From Chryseobacterium endalhagicum (lineage in GTDB: Bacteria; Bacteroidota; Bacteroidia; Flavobacteriales; Weeksellaceae): a DNA stretch of 64,000 nucleotides. The first letter of the stretch is position 1. The number at the start of each line of letters is the position of its first letter. Under the pieces are notes generated by a model. The model was not told the origin of the DNA. It did no database searches and saw nothing but the letters and a program-made list of their open reading frames with translations. Of the stretch, positions 8,837-15,455 are shown piece by piece. The stretch lies in NCBI RefSeq assembly GCF_016745235.1, contig NZ_JAELVM010000001.1, positions 757,856 to 821,855 on the forward strand, given 5' to 3'. Position numbers and translations under genes: made by a program.

Positions 8837-9826
8837 ATGATACATTCAAGAAATAGAAGACTTAGAGTTAATGAATCTATCAGAAGTTTAGTAAGAGAAA
8901 ATATTCTTACAACGGATGATTTTGTAATGCCTATCTTCGTAATGGAGGGCGAAAACCAGCAGGAAGCAATTCCGTCAATGCCTGGAATATTCAGGAGGAG
9001 CGTAGATTTAACGGTGAAAGAATGTAAGGAATTATTTTCTTTAGGAGTAAAATCGGTCAATCTGTACATGAAAGTGTCAGAACATTTGAAAGACAATACC
9101 GGGAAAGAAGCCTGGAACAGAGACGGACTGATGCAGCAGACGATCAAAGCGATCAAAGATGCGGTTCCGGGAATGATTGTAATGCCGGATGTAGCGTTGG
9201 ATCCTTATTCCATCTACGGACACGACGGAATTATTGAAAACGGAAAAATCATGAATGATGCGACCAATGATGCATTGGCAAGAATGTCTGTGTCGCATGC
9301 GGAAGCAGGAGCTGACATTGTGGCACCAAGTGATATGATGGACGGAAGAGTATTGGCTATCCGTGAGGCTTTGGAGGAAAGCGGGTTTACAGACGTAGGA
9401 ATTCTAAGTTATTCCGCAAAATATGCAAGCTCTTTTTACGGACCTTTCAGAAGTGCCCTGGATAGTGCTCCAAAAGATAATTTGGAAATTCCGAAAGATA
9501 AAAAGACCTATCAGATGGATTTTCACAATTCCCGCGAAGCTTTGAACGAAGTATTTAAAGATATTGATGAAGGTGCGGATATCATTATGATTAAACCGGG
9601 ACTTCCTTATCTGGACATCGTTTCTAAAGTTCGTGAAGCGATTGATCTTCCGATAGCAGTTTACAACGTGAGTGGAGAATATGCCATGGTAAAGGCGGCT
9701 GCTCAGAACGGATGGCTGGATAATGATAAAACCATCATTGAAAGTCTTACATGCTTCAAAAGAGCCGGTGCAGACATGATCTTCACTTATTTTGCGAAAG
9801 AAGCCGCAATAATTCTGAACAAATAA
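8837..9826 (+). CDS. hemB: Delta-aminolevulinic acid dehydratase (porphobilinogen synthase)
   Basis: A 329-aa HemB of normal length. The two Schiff-base lysines sit in SYSAKYASSFYGPFR and MIKPGLPYLDIV. It condenses two 5-aminolevulinate molecules to porphobilinogen in heme synthesis. The metal-site region reads PDVALDPYSIYGHDG and lacks the three cysteines of zinc-dependent enzymes, so by established comparison this should be a magnesium-type HemB. It is a single gene with its own promoter box, divergent from the small T9SS gene. Confidence 0.97.
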   Translation: MIHSRNRRLRVNESIRSLVRENILTTDDFVMPIFVMEGENQQEAIPSMPGIFRRSVDLTVKECKELFSLGVKSVNLYMKVSEHLKDNTGKEAWNRDGLMQQTIKAIKDAVPGMIVMPDVALDPYSIYGHDGIIENGKIMNDATNDALARMSVSHAEAGADIVAPSDMMDGRVLAIREALEESGFTDVGILSYSAKYASSFYGPFRSALDSAPKDNLEIPKDKKTYQMDFHNSREALNEVFKDIDEGADIIMIKPGLPYLDIVSKVREAIDLPIAVYNVSGEYAMVKAAAQNGWLDNDKTIIESLTCFKRAGADMIFTYFAKEAAIILNK

Positions 9827-9877
9827 TGTTGATTAATCCTTATGAAGGGATTTAAATGTTAAAATTTAGGTTTGGTG

Positions 9878-9908
9878 TTTGTATTATAAATAAATACAAC
9901 TATATTTG
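9878..9908 (+). promoter_or_regulatory. Promoter for GG-leader peptide gene
   Basis: TTTG at 9878-9881 and TATATTTG at 9901-9908, spaced by 19 bases, match the Bacteroidota consensus closely. It lies 54 bases before the peptide ATG. Confidence 0.65.
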
Positions 9909-9961
9909 AGTATAAGTTATTTAAAAGATTAAATAATAAAGAATCAAAAACAATGTATTTT

Positions 9962-10105
9962 ATGAAAAACCTAAAAAAAATCAACAAAGAACAGTTGAAA
10001 AAAATTAAAGGAGGTGCCATTCTTCCGGATGACGATTTTTGCGGAACGTGGTGTTTTGGTGTATGGCATCCATGCACAATCAATCATCTTGCATGTCCCC
10101 AATAA
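9962..10105 (+). CDS. Bacteriocin-like double-glycine leader peptide
   Basis: A 47-aa peptide. The leader MKNLKKINKEQLKKIKGG has the Lys-rich amphipathic helix and Gly-Gly end of bacteriocin-type signals. The core is acidic then Cys/Trp/His-rich, with cysteines at FCGTWCFG, HPCT and LACPQ (four Cys). An in-frame ATG three codons upstream (9953) is an alternative start. A consensus promoter precedes it. Peptides of this form are often labelled 'bacteriocin-like' in Chryseobacterium; they are cleaved after GG and exported by peptidase-containing ABC transporters. No such transporter or modification enzyme is encoded nearby, so function is unknown. Confidence 0.8.
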   Translation: MKNLKKINKEQLKKIKGGAILPDDDFCGTWCFGVWHPCTINHLACPQ

Positions 10106-10136
10106 TTTTGAATTGACATCAAAAATATATAGAAAC

Positions 10137-10547
10137 AGGCCGTCTCAAAAGTGAGGCGGTCTTTTTTTGAATAATTTCAACGCAAAGTTTCACACTATTT
10201 CACCTATTTCAAGGTAAGCAGAGAGCTGCGGCTGCGCCACTGAATAAGCGGACGTTTTATCCACACGCTTCATCGAATCAATTTCAATTGATTCTCTACT
10301 TTGCATTTCTAAAATATAAAGTATGATCTTCAAACTTTGCGTCAAATAAAACTATTTCTTTTGCCGGCAGCCTCGAAAAATAACATCAGAAAGAAAAAGT
10401 TCAGACTATTGTAGGTAAAGACTTAGACTGGACTTCAATATCATTAACAGTTGGGTTGAACCTTAAAAAAGTCTAAGAATAAAAACAAATAATCCCCGAA
10501 ACTTTTGGATTTGGGGAATTATTACTGGGAAGCTTTTTAGACAGCCT
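10137..10547. repeat. 411-bp element with terminal inverted repeats (copy 1)
   Basis: The ends read AGGCCGTCTCAAAAG and, on the opposite strand, AGGCTGTCTAAAAAG (13 of 15 identical). The interior contains AACGCAAAGTTT and AAACTTTGCGTC as an inverted pair, a short frame ending SLTVGLNLKKV-stop that looks like the last strand of an outer-membrane barrel, and a hairpin terminator (ATCCCCGAA / TTTGGGGA). It is homologous along its length to 19889-20398. No transposase and no clear target-site duplication are seen. It fills the gap between the two GG-leader genes. Confidence 0.75.
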
Positions 10548-10561
10548 CTTTTTAATTATAA

Positions 10562-10592
10562 AAACGCTTCAGATCAAATCTGAAGCGTTATA
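10562..10592 (-). terminator. Terminator after the minus-strand GG peptide
   Basis: Perfect arms AACGCTTCAGAT and ATCTGAAGCGTT with a 3-base loop, next to the stop at 10596. Confidence 0.75.
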
Positions 10593-10595
10593 TTT

Positions 10596-10778
10596 TTATC
10601 CGAAACAAGCAGTGTAATAAGGGCTTGAAGGGGTTATAGGATTTTCGCCGCCGTTATCATTGATGCAGATATTCTTCGGGCAAAGATACCATCCTCTTGG
10701 GCAGTTACCGTTCGCATCAGGAAATCTGATGTTCCCTCCACTGATGTTCTTCAATTCTTTTTTCGTTAATTTTTTCAT
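10596..10778 (-). CDS. Second bacteriocin-like double-glycine leader peptide
   Basis: A 60-aa peptide. The leader MKKLTKKELKNISGG is a textbook GG signal. The core is Asn/Gly/Pro-rich with four cysteines (GNCPRG, YLCPKN, ICIND, TACFG) and ends in Gly, and differs from the core of the peptide at 9962. The two genes are convergent and separated by the 411-bp inverted-repeat element. As for the first peptide, no transporter, immunity or maturation gene is adjacent. Possible roles are microcin-like antagonist or signalling peptide; this is family-level inference. Confidence 0.82.
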   Translation of the reverse strand: MKKLTKKELKNISGGNIRFPDANGNCPRGWYLCPKNICINDNGGENPITPSSPYYTACFG

Positions 10779-10823
10779 GTGAAATATTTTATAGGTTAGT
10801 TGAACTAAAATAATAAAAATTTA

Positions 10824-11552
10824 TCACATGATGTTGAAATCTTTTCCTTTAGTGAATTTTGCTGCGAAAGGTGCCTGATTTCCAGAATATTTTAAAACAA
10901 AATGTTTCTTCGTATCCGTATCTATTTTGGCATCCACTTCCACATTCTGGGTCTGAAAACTGACATCCAGCCCGACTCCCGATTCCTTTTCCAGAAAAAT
11001 CTCCACACTTTCAGCATAGAAAAGCGAAGTGCTCAGGTAATTGAACTTGATGTTTTTTCTGTAGGTTTTGGATTTGCTTTGTGTAAACAGAGAATAGTTT
11101 TTCAGAATTTCAATTCCTGGAGAATCAATATTGGTGATTCTTGATTTCGTAACTCCGTTCACCCGCACCGAAAAGCTTTTGGCATTTTTGATGTTTCCGT
11201 TCACCCCGATATTGAATAATGAAGGCAGTGATAGTCCATATTCCACCATGCTGTCTTTTGTGAATTCAAAATCCGGGATTAAAGCAGGATGTTTTGGCGT
11301 ATTGATCAGCTGTTCCTTCACCGTATTAAGGGCATCACCCGAAAACAGGTATCCAATGAGGTTGTTTCCGGTGGTTCTCCAGTTTCTTCCGTTCCATTCA
11401 AAGATTTCGCAAAGCAGGGTGTCTGTGGAAGAGTGGGGAAGAAGATCCATATCCTGCCATTTGAAAACTTCCTTCGCATAAGGGCGTCTGTCCACAATAT
11501 TAATACCCAGATCCAGGGCAAGCAGATCCGTCAGGTCTTGATTATTTTCCAT
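10824..11552 (-). CDS. Unrecognised 242-aa cytoplasmic beta-rich protein
   Basis: I cannot assign this protein with confidence. It has no signal peptide or obvious transmembrane helix, and only one cysteine (LLCEIF). A Gly/Ser-rich segment (YGLSLPSLFNIG) is followed by alternating strands (SFSVRVNGVTKSRI, KNIKFNYLSTSLFYAESVEIFL), and the C-terminus has QAPFAAKF near the end. The order of strands and the C-terminal FA-K motif faintly recall bacterial gasdermins, whose length is similar, but no protease partner is nearby and the usual N-terminal Cys is missing. Treat that as a hypothesis only. It lies just upstream, on the same strand, of the second GG-leader gene (45-bp gap). Confidence 0.65.
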   Translation of the reverse strand: MENNQDLTDLLALDLGINIVDRRPYAKEVFKWQDMDLLPHSSTDTLLCEIFEWNGRNWRTTGNNLIGYLFSGDALNTVKEQLINTPKHPALIPDFEFTKDSMVEYGLSLPSLFNIGVNGNIKNAKSFSVRVNGVTKSRITNIDSPGIEILKNYSLFTQSKSKTYRKNIKFNYLSTSLFYAESVEIFLEKESGVGLDVSFQTQNVEVDAKIDTDTKKHFVLKYSGNQAPFAAKFTKGKDFNIM

Positions 11553-11617
11553 AGTAAGTTAATTCTTGATTTGGTGTATAAAAATAGGGAAATAAAATAA
11601 AAATGAAGACGTCTCTA

Positions 11618-11692
11618 TCAACGAAATCACCTCATCATCAAATCATCCCATCATCAAATCATCATATCACCACATCATCAAATCATCAAAGC
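11618..11692. repeat. Short imperfect tandem repeat
   Basis: About seven imperfect copies of an ATCATCAAATC-like unit run up to, and slightly into, the stop codon of the TM2 gene. Looks like slipped-strand low-complexity DNA. Confidence 0.7.
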
Positions 11693-11985
11693 CATCCCTT
11701 CTTTCCATAAACATACGTATCATCAAACTGCTTATCACTCATAAACAGATATAAGATCCCTTCGATAAAAGGAATAATAGAAGCTGCTCCAAAAGTGATG
11801 ATATTAAGGACAAGCTGAATTACTCCTTCTTTTGTATAGCCCAGATAAAATTTATTTAAAGCCAGCCACCCTACAAGAATTCCCAGAATCGCAGCCGGAA
11901 TTTTCTTTTCCGATCTGTAATTCATAGAGTTTTGCTGGTTTTGATTCTGTGTGCCTTCTGTTTTTGTGTAACCGTAATTTTCCAT
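11686..11985 (-). CDS. TM2 domain-containing membrane protein
   Basis: A 99-aa protein with a hydrophilic Gln/Asn-rich N-terminus (residues 1-28) and two transmembrane helices: AAILGILVGWLALNKFYLG, followed after the YTKEG turn by a second helix and IIPFIEGILYLF. The LNKFYLGYTKEGVIQL segment is the conserved TM2 motif. TM2 proteins are small inner-membrane proteins of poorly known function. It is a stand-alone gene; the stop lies within a short tandem repeat. Confidence 0.85.
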   Translation of the reverse strand: MENYGYTKTEGTQNQNQQNSMNYRSEKKIPAAILGILVGWLALNKFYLGYTKEGVIQLVLNIITFGAASIIPFIEGILYLFMSDKQFDDTYVYGKKGWL

Positions 11986-12185
11986 TGTTAATATATTTAG
12001 TGTTGACTGAATGAATTTCTCAATAGGTCGGATAAAATTTCATGGAGTTACAAAATAGCCGTCCGAATATTTAATTTTAGATAAAACATGAGTTTTGTTA
12101 AGACAATTCCGGATGATATTTAAATCTGTCATTCAAAAAAAATCGGTTCCCATTGATAATCTAAAATTTGAATTCAAAAAAACTT

Positions 12186-12193
12186 TATCTTTG
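12186..12193 (+). promoter_or_regulatory. TAnnTTTG box directly before lptB
   Basis: TATCTTTG ends 5 bases before the ATG at 12199. If used as a -7 box, transcription would begin at about the start codon, giving a near-leaderless message. A TTTG at 12167 is only 15 bases upstream, so the match is imperfect. Confidence 0.3.
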
Positions 12194-12198
12194 CTGCT

Positions 12199-13260
12199 AT
12201 GATTTTACGAGGAGAAAACTTAATCAAAGAATACGGTCCTAAAAAAGTAGTAAAAGGCGTTTCTGTACAGGTAGAACAGGGAGAAATTGTTGGTTTGCTG
12301 GGTCCCAATGGAGCAGGAAAAACCACGTCGTTTTATATGATCGTAGGACTGGTTAAGCCTACTTCCGGGAAAATTTTCCTGGACAAACAGGAAATCACCA
12401 GCGATGCGATGTACCGCAGAGCACAAAAGGGAATAGGGTATCTTGCCCAGGAGGCTTCCATCTTCCGAAAGCTGTCTGTGGAAGAGAACATCATGGGTGT
12501 TTTACAGCTTACCAAACTCTCAAAGCGTGAACAGCAGATCAAATGTGATGAGCTGATCGAAGAATTTTCTCTGCAGCACGTGCGTAAAAACAGAGGAGAT
12601 CTTCTTTCCGGAGGAGAAAGACGTAGAACCGAAATTGCCCGCTGTCTTGCCACAAGCCCTAACTTTATCCTTCTTGATGAGCCTTTCGCAGGGGTAGACC
12701 CGATTGCGGTAGAAGATATTCAGAAGATTGTAAGAAGCCTCGTAGACAAAAATATCGGAATCCTGATTACCGATCACAACGTACAGCAGACCCTGGCGAT
12801 CACCAATAAAACATACATTATGTTTGAAGGAAATATCCTGAAAGAAGGACTTCCGGAAGATCTTGCGAACGATCCGCAGGTAAGGGAAGCCTATCTTGGT
12901 GAAAACTTCGTCTATCAGAGTATTTTGGATAAACCGAAAAAGAAAAAATATATTTATAACATCTGGGCTGGTAATTTTGACTCAAAACAACAGTTTCAGG
13001 GGTTTACAGATGAGAATTTCGGGCAGTTTGATGATTTGAGACTAATGCACGGCATCGAAGATATCAGCTTTGCATCGCTGGCTAATTCTGAAATTGAATA
13101 TATTTTCAACGAAGTGGTCGATAAAAATGCCAATAATTCTTTCATTTTCCAAAGAAAAGAACTTACATCACATTACACGCTGGAGCAGGCAGAAGCTGAA
13201 TCCAAAGCGGCCAGCAGACCTGAACTGCATTACCTTACGACCTATTTCTACGAGGGGTAA
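12199..13260 (+). CDS. lptB: LptB-type lipopolysaccharide export ATPase with an extra C-terminal domain
   Basis: A 353-aa protein. Residues 1-240 are a complete LptB: Walker A GPNGAGKTT, Q-loop YLAQEASIFRKLSV, signature LLSGGERRR, Walker B FILLDEPFAGVDP, switch TDHNV, and the LptB ending REAYLGENF. LptB powers LPS extraction from the inner membrane with LptFG. After a Lys-rich linker (DKPKKKK) residues 250-353 add a domain not present in ordinary ~240-aa LptB. It begins YIYNIWAGNF, is rich in Phe/Asp/Glu and ends LHYLTTYFYEG. The IWAGNF start and acidic character recall Imm22/DUF4284-like proteins, which is a weak resemblance. No frameshift is visible, so the fusion appears genuine. Confidence 0.88.
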   Translation: MILRGENLIKEYGPKKVVKGVSVQVEQGEIVGLLGPNGAGKTTSFYMIVGLVKPTSGKIFLDKQEITSDAMYRRAQKGIGYLAQEASIFRKLSVEENIMGVLQLTKLSKREQQIKCDELIEEFSLQHVRKNRGDLLSGGERRRTEIARCLATSPNFILLDEPFAGVDPIAVEDIQKIVRSLVDKNIGILITDHNVQQTLAITNKTYIMFEGNILKEGLPEDLANDPQVREAYLGENFVYQSILDKPKKKKYIYNIWAGNFDSKQQFQGFTDENFGQFDDLRLMHGIEDISFASLANSEIEYIFNEVVDKNANNSFIFQRKELTSHYTLEQAEAESKAASRPELHYLTTYFYEG

Positions 13261-13261
13261 T

Positions 13262-13650
13262 TCGGGTTTGAGAGTTGGAGAGTCGGAGAGTAGGAGGGTC
13301 GGAGAGTTTTAGGGTTTGAAAGTTTCGATGTGTGGGATTCGGGTTTGTGAATAAGAAGATTCGGGAATTATAAATTATTAGGATACGTGATTCTGAGTTG
13401 GAAAATTTATGTCAGTAAATCCGGAAGCATTGAATGAACCGGCAAATACCTGGAGGCTGAGGCTCCCGAAGCCACCAGAAGTAATCTCTTCTATCTAAAA
13501 TCTTGGTTCTTGGCTCTTGGCTCTTGATTCTTTAATCCCCAATTCACTATTCACTTGCGCAGCAAAATTCACCATTGCTATTTCTTAACCTCAATCTCAG
13601 TCTTAACCTCCTTAAGTCTGATGTCTGAAATCTGATGTCTGATGTCTAAA
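13262..13650. repeat. Modular ~390-bp intergenic repeat, copy 1
   Basis: No gene in this gap. It is a chain of distinct modules: GAGAGT/GGAGAG-type tracts; a unique-looking block (GGATACGTGATTCTGAGTTG onward); a GGAGGCTGAGGCTCCCGAAG hairpin; CTTGGTTCTTGGCTCTTGG; CAATTCACTATTCACTTG; CTCAATCTCAGTCTTAACC; and GATGTCTGAAATCTGATG. The same modules in the same order occur in reverse orientation at 29700-30090. Confidence 0.8.
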
Positions 13651-13651
13651 A

Positions 13652-14101
13652 TCACCCATTATTCCCCGGACTTTGGCGCCCCGCAAAAATATTTTCCCAG
13701 TTATTAAAGACCAGATCAGATAAACGGTGCTGATTCATACTGTCTATAAAAGCCTGATAGGCGGTGTCTAAAAAGAATTTCAGACGGCAGTCAAACGGCA
13801 TAAAAACACAGGGTTTTGAGTGACAGTTAATAACCGGAGTGTCATCCTGTTCCAGCAAATGGATCAGACTGCCCAGTCCTGTATTGAGCGCTTTATCTGA
13901 AATATAAATGCCGCCGTTTTTACCTCTTTTTGTGATGACAAGCTCTTCTTTGGATAAAAACTGAACCACCTTAATGAGATGATTGCGTAATATATTCAGC
14001 TGTTCAGACAATTCATCCAGCGAAGAAGATGCTGTGCTGCCTTTTTTGTTTAAATAGATCAATACACGCAGACTGTAATCGGTAAAATGGTTCAGTTTCA
14101 T
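13652..14101 (-). CDS. nsrR: Rrf2-family transcriptional regulator, NsrR-like
   Basis: A 149-aa protein starting at MKLNHFTDYSLRVLIYL; a longer frame upstream would overlap hmp's end and is disfavoured. Residues 1-65 are the Rrf2 winged helix (ELSEQLNILRNHLIKVVQFL, then the wing KRGKNGGI). Cys93, Cys98 and Cys105 (INCHSKPCVF...FDCRLK) have nearly the spacing of the Fe-S-binding cysteines of NsrR, which senses nitric oxide. It starts 7 bp after the flavohemoglobin stop, so it is in the same operon as its likely target. A perfect palindrome upstream of hmp is a plausible autoregulatory operator. Assignment as NsrR rather than another Rrf2 member rests on the Cys pattern plus context. Confidence 0.82.
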   Translation of the reverse strand: MKLNHFTDYSLRVLIYLNKKGSTASSSLDELSEQLNILRNHLIKVVQFLSKEELVITKRGKNGGIYISDKALNTGLGSLIHLLEQDDTPVINCHSKPCVFMPFDCRLKFFLDTAYQAFIDSMNQHRLSDLVFNNWENIFAGRQSPGNNG

Positions 14102-14108
14102 TGGGTAA

Positions 14109-15311
14109 TTAATTAAAATGAAGCAATTGAGGGCCAAACTCCTCATATAGAATATCTTCCTGTGCAACCCCGAGTTTGATCAGAGAGTCATACTGTACTT
14201 TGATAAAGACTTCCGGTCCGCAAATATAATACTTTGCATCATCAATCAGCACTTCGTCTCTGAGTTCCGCCAAATTGATTCTTCCTTCCTTTACAGAATC
14301 GTTTCCGTTTTGAGATAGAGTTTCATAGAAAACATGAGTCGTAAGCCATTCACTGTCCTGATTCAGGCGGTCAACATTATCTTTAAACGCATGAACTTTT
14401 TCATTTCTACAGCTGTGAAGCCAGACTGTGGTATTTTCCTGAAGCCTTTTTTTATTGGTTTCCAGCATGCTCAGAAGGGGAGTAATTCCTATACCTCCGC
14501 TGATCAATACCAAAGGCTGGTTGCTTTCAACCCCTGCATGAAATACGCCCGATGGAGCACTTACCCATATTTCATCCCCCGTTTTTTTATGATGCAGCAT
14601 ATTGGAGACAACTCCCTCAGGAACATTTCCATTACTTTCTTTTTTAACAGATATTCTGTAATATTCCGGGTTGAAAGCGGATGAAAGACTGTACTGTCTG
14701 GCCTGTTCATGTCCTAAAGCGGGAATAAATAACTTTACAGAAAGATACTGTCCCGGAAGATAATCAGCAATAGATGCCTGATCTTTTGGCTTCAGATAAA
14801 AAGATTTCACTTCACTGCTTTCTTCGGTAATTTCCGAAATGATGAATGTTCTCCAGCCTTTCCATCCGCCTTCTTTTTTTAGATTGGATTGGTAAAGCTC
14901 TGCTTCAATGGAGATCATGATCTGGGCCAGTTCATTATACGCCTCTGTCCAGGCTTCTATTAAATCATCAGATGCTGCTTCTCCCAGTACTTCTTTAATG
15001 GAAGAAATTAAATGATGGCCTACAATATCATACTGTTCCGGACTAATATTCAGGCTTACATGCTTATTCCCGATTGATTTTAATACATTGATCAGAACCT
15101 CAGGGTTTTCAATATGTTCAGCATACGCAAGAACTGCTCCGGCAAGAGCATGCTGCTGTTTTCCACTGGCCTGGTTGCTCATATTGAAAAGATTTTTCAG
15201 CTCAGGGTGGTGTTTGAACATTCTTGAATAAAAATGTTTTGTGAGATCTGTTCCATTGGTTTGTAAAACCGGTACCGTCGATTTGACTAATTTTTTTTGA
15301 TTAGAGTTCAT
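14109..15311 (-). CDS. hmp: Flavohemoglobin, nitric oxide dioxygenase
   Basis: A 400-aa protein of normal Hmp length. The globin domain (1-140) includes the proximal His in NKHVSLNISPEQYDIVGHHL. The FAD domain (150-260) has RQYSLSSAF, and the NAD domain has ISGGIGITPLLSML and YICGPEVFIK. It converts NO and O2 to nitrate using NAD(P)H in the cytoplasm, protecting from nitrosative stress. The nsrR-like gene follows after 7 bp. Upstream lies a TAGATTTG box and a 25-bp perfect palindrome, consistent with NO-responsive repression. Confidence 0.95.
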   Translation of the reverse strand: MNSNQKKLVKSTVPVLQTNGTDLTKHFYSRMFKHHPELKNLFNMSNQASGKQQHALAGAVLAYAEHIENPEVLINVLKSIGNKHVSLNISPEQYDIVGHHLISSIKEVLGEAASDDLIEAWTEAYNELAQIMISIEAELYQSNLKKEGGWKGWRTFIISEITEESSEVKSFYLKPKDQASIADYLPGQYLSVKLFIPALGHEQARQYSLSSAFNPEYYRISVKKESNGNVPEGVVSNMLHHKKTGDEIWVSAPSGVFHAGVESNQPLVLISGGIGITPLLSMLETNKKRLQENTTVWLHSCRNEKVHAFKDNVDRLNQDSEWLTTHVFYETLSQNGNDSVKEGRINLAELRDEVLIDDAKYYICGPEVFIKVQYDSLIKLGVAQEDILYEEFGPQLLHFN

Positions 15312-15333
15312 CTTGTTTTGTTTAATAATGAGA

Positions 15334-15341
15334 CAAATCTA
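15334..15341 (-). promoter_or_regulatory. Promoter -7 box of hmp-nsrR operon
   Basis: On the minus strand this reads TAGATTTG (TAnnTTTG), 22 bases upstream of the hmp ATG. Confidence 0.55.
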
Positions 15342-15355
15342 CAAAAAGAATTCTA

Positions 15356-15380
15356 ATTGTTGTATTTAAAATACAACAAT
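15356..15380. promoter_or_regulatory. Perfect 25-bp palindrome, probable NsrR operator
   Basis: Two perfect 12-base arms around a central A. The core reads TTGTATTT-A-AAATACAA, and the ATTT-n-AAAT centre is the hallmark of NsrR sites. It lies 15 to 39 bases upstream of the hmp -7 box, covering the -33 zone, so bound repressor would block RNA polymerase. The assignment is inferred from position, symmetry and the regulator encoded in the same operon. Confidence 0.72.
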
Positions 15381-15455
15381 ATGATTTTAAACATTTATTT
15401 GAAAAAAACTCTGATTTCTCCCTAAAAATGCCTAATTTTTGATTAACGAATTCTC

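Noticed and set aside
10137..10547. Intact insertion sequence
   Set aside because: There are inverted ends but no transposase frame and no clear target duplication, so it is called a non-autonomous element only.
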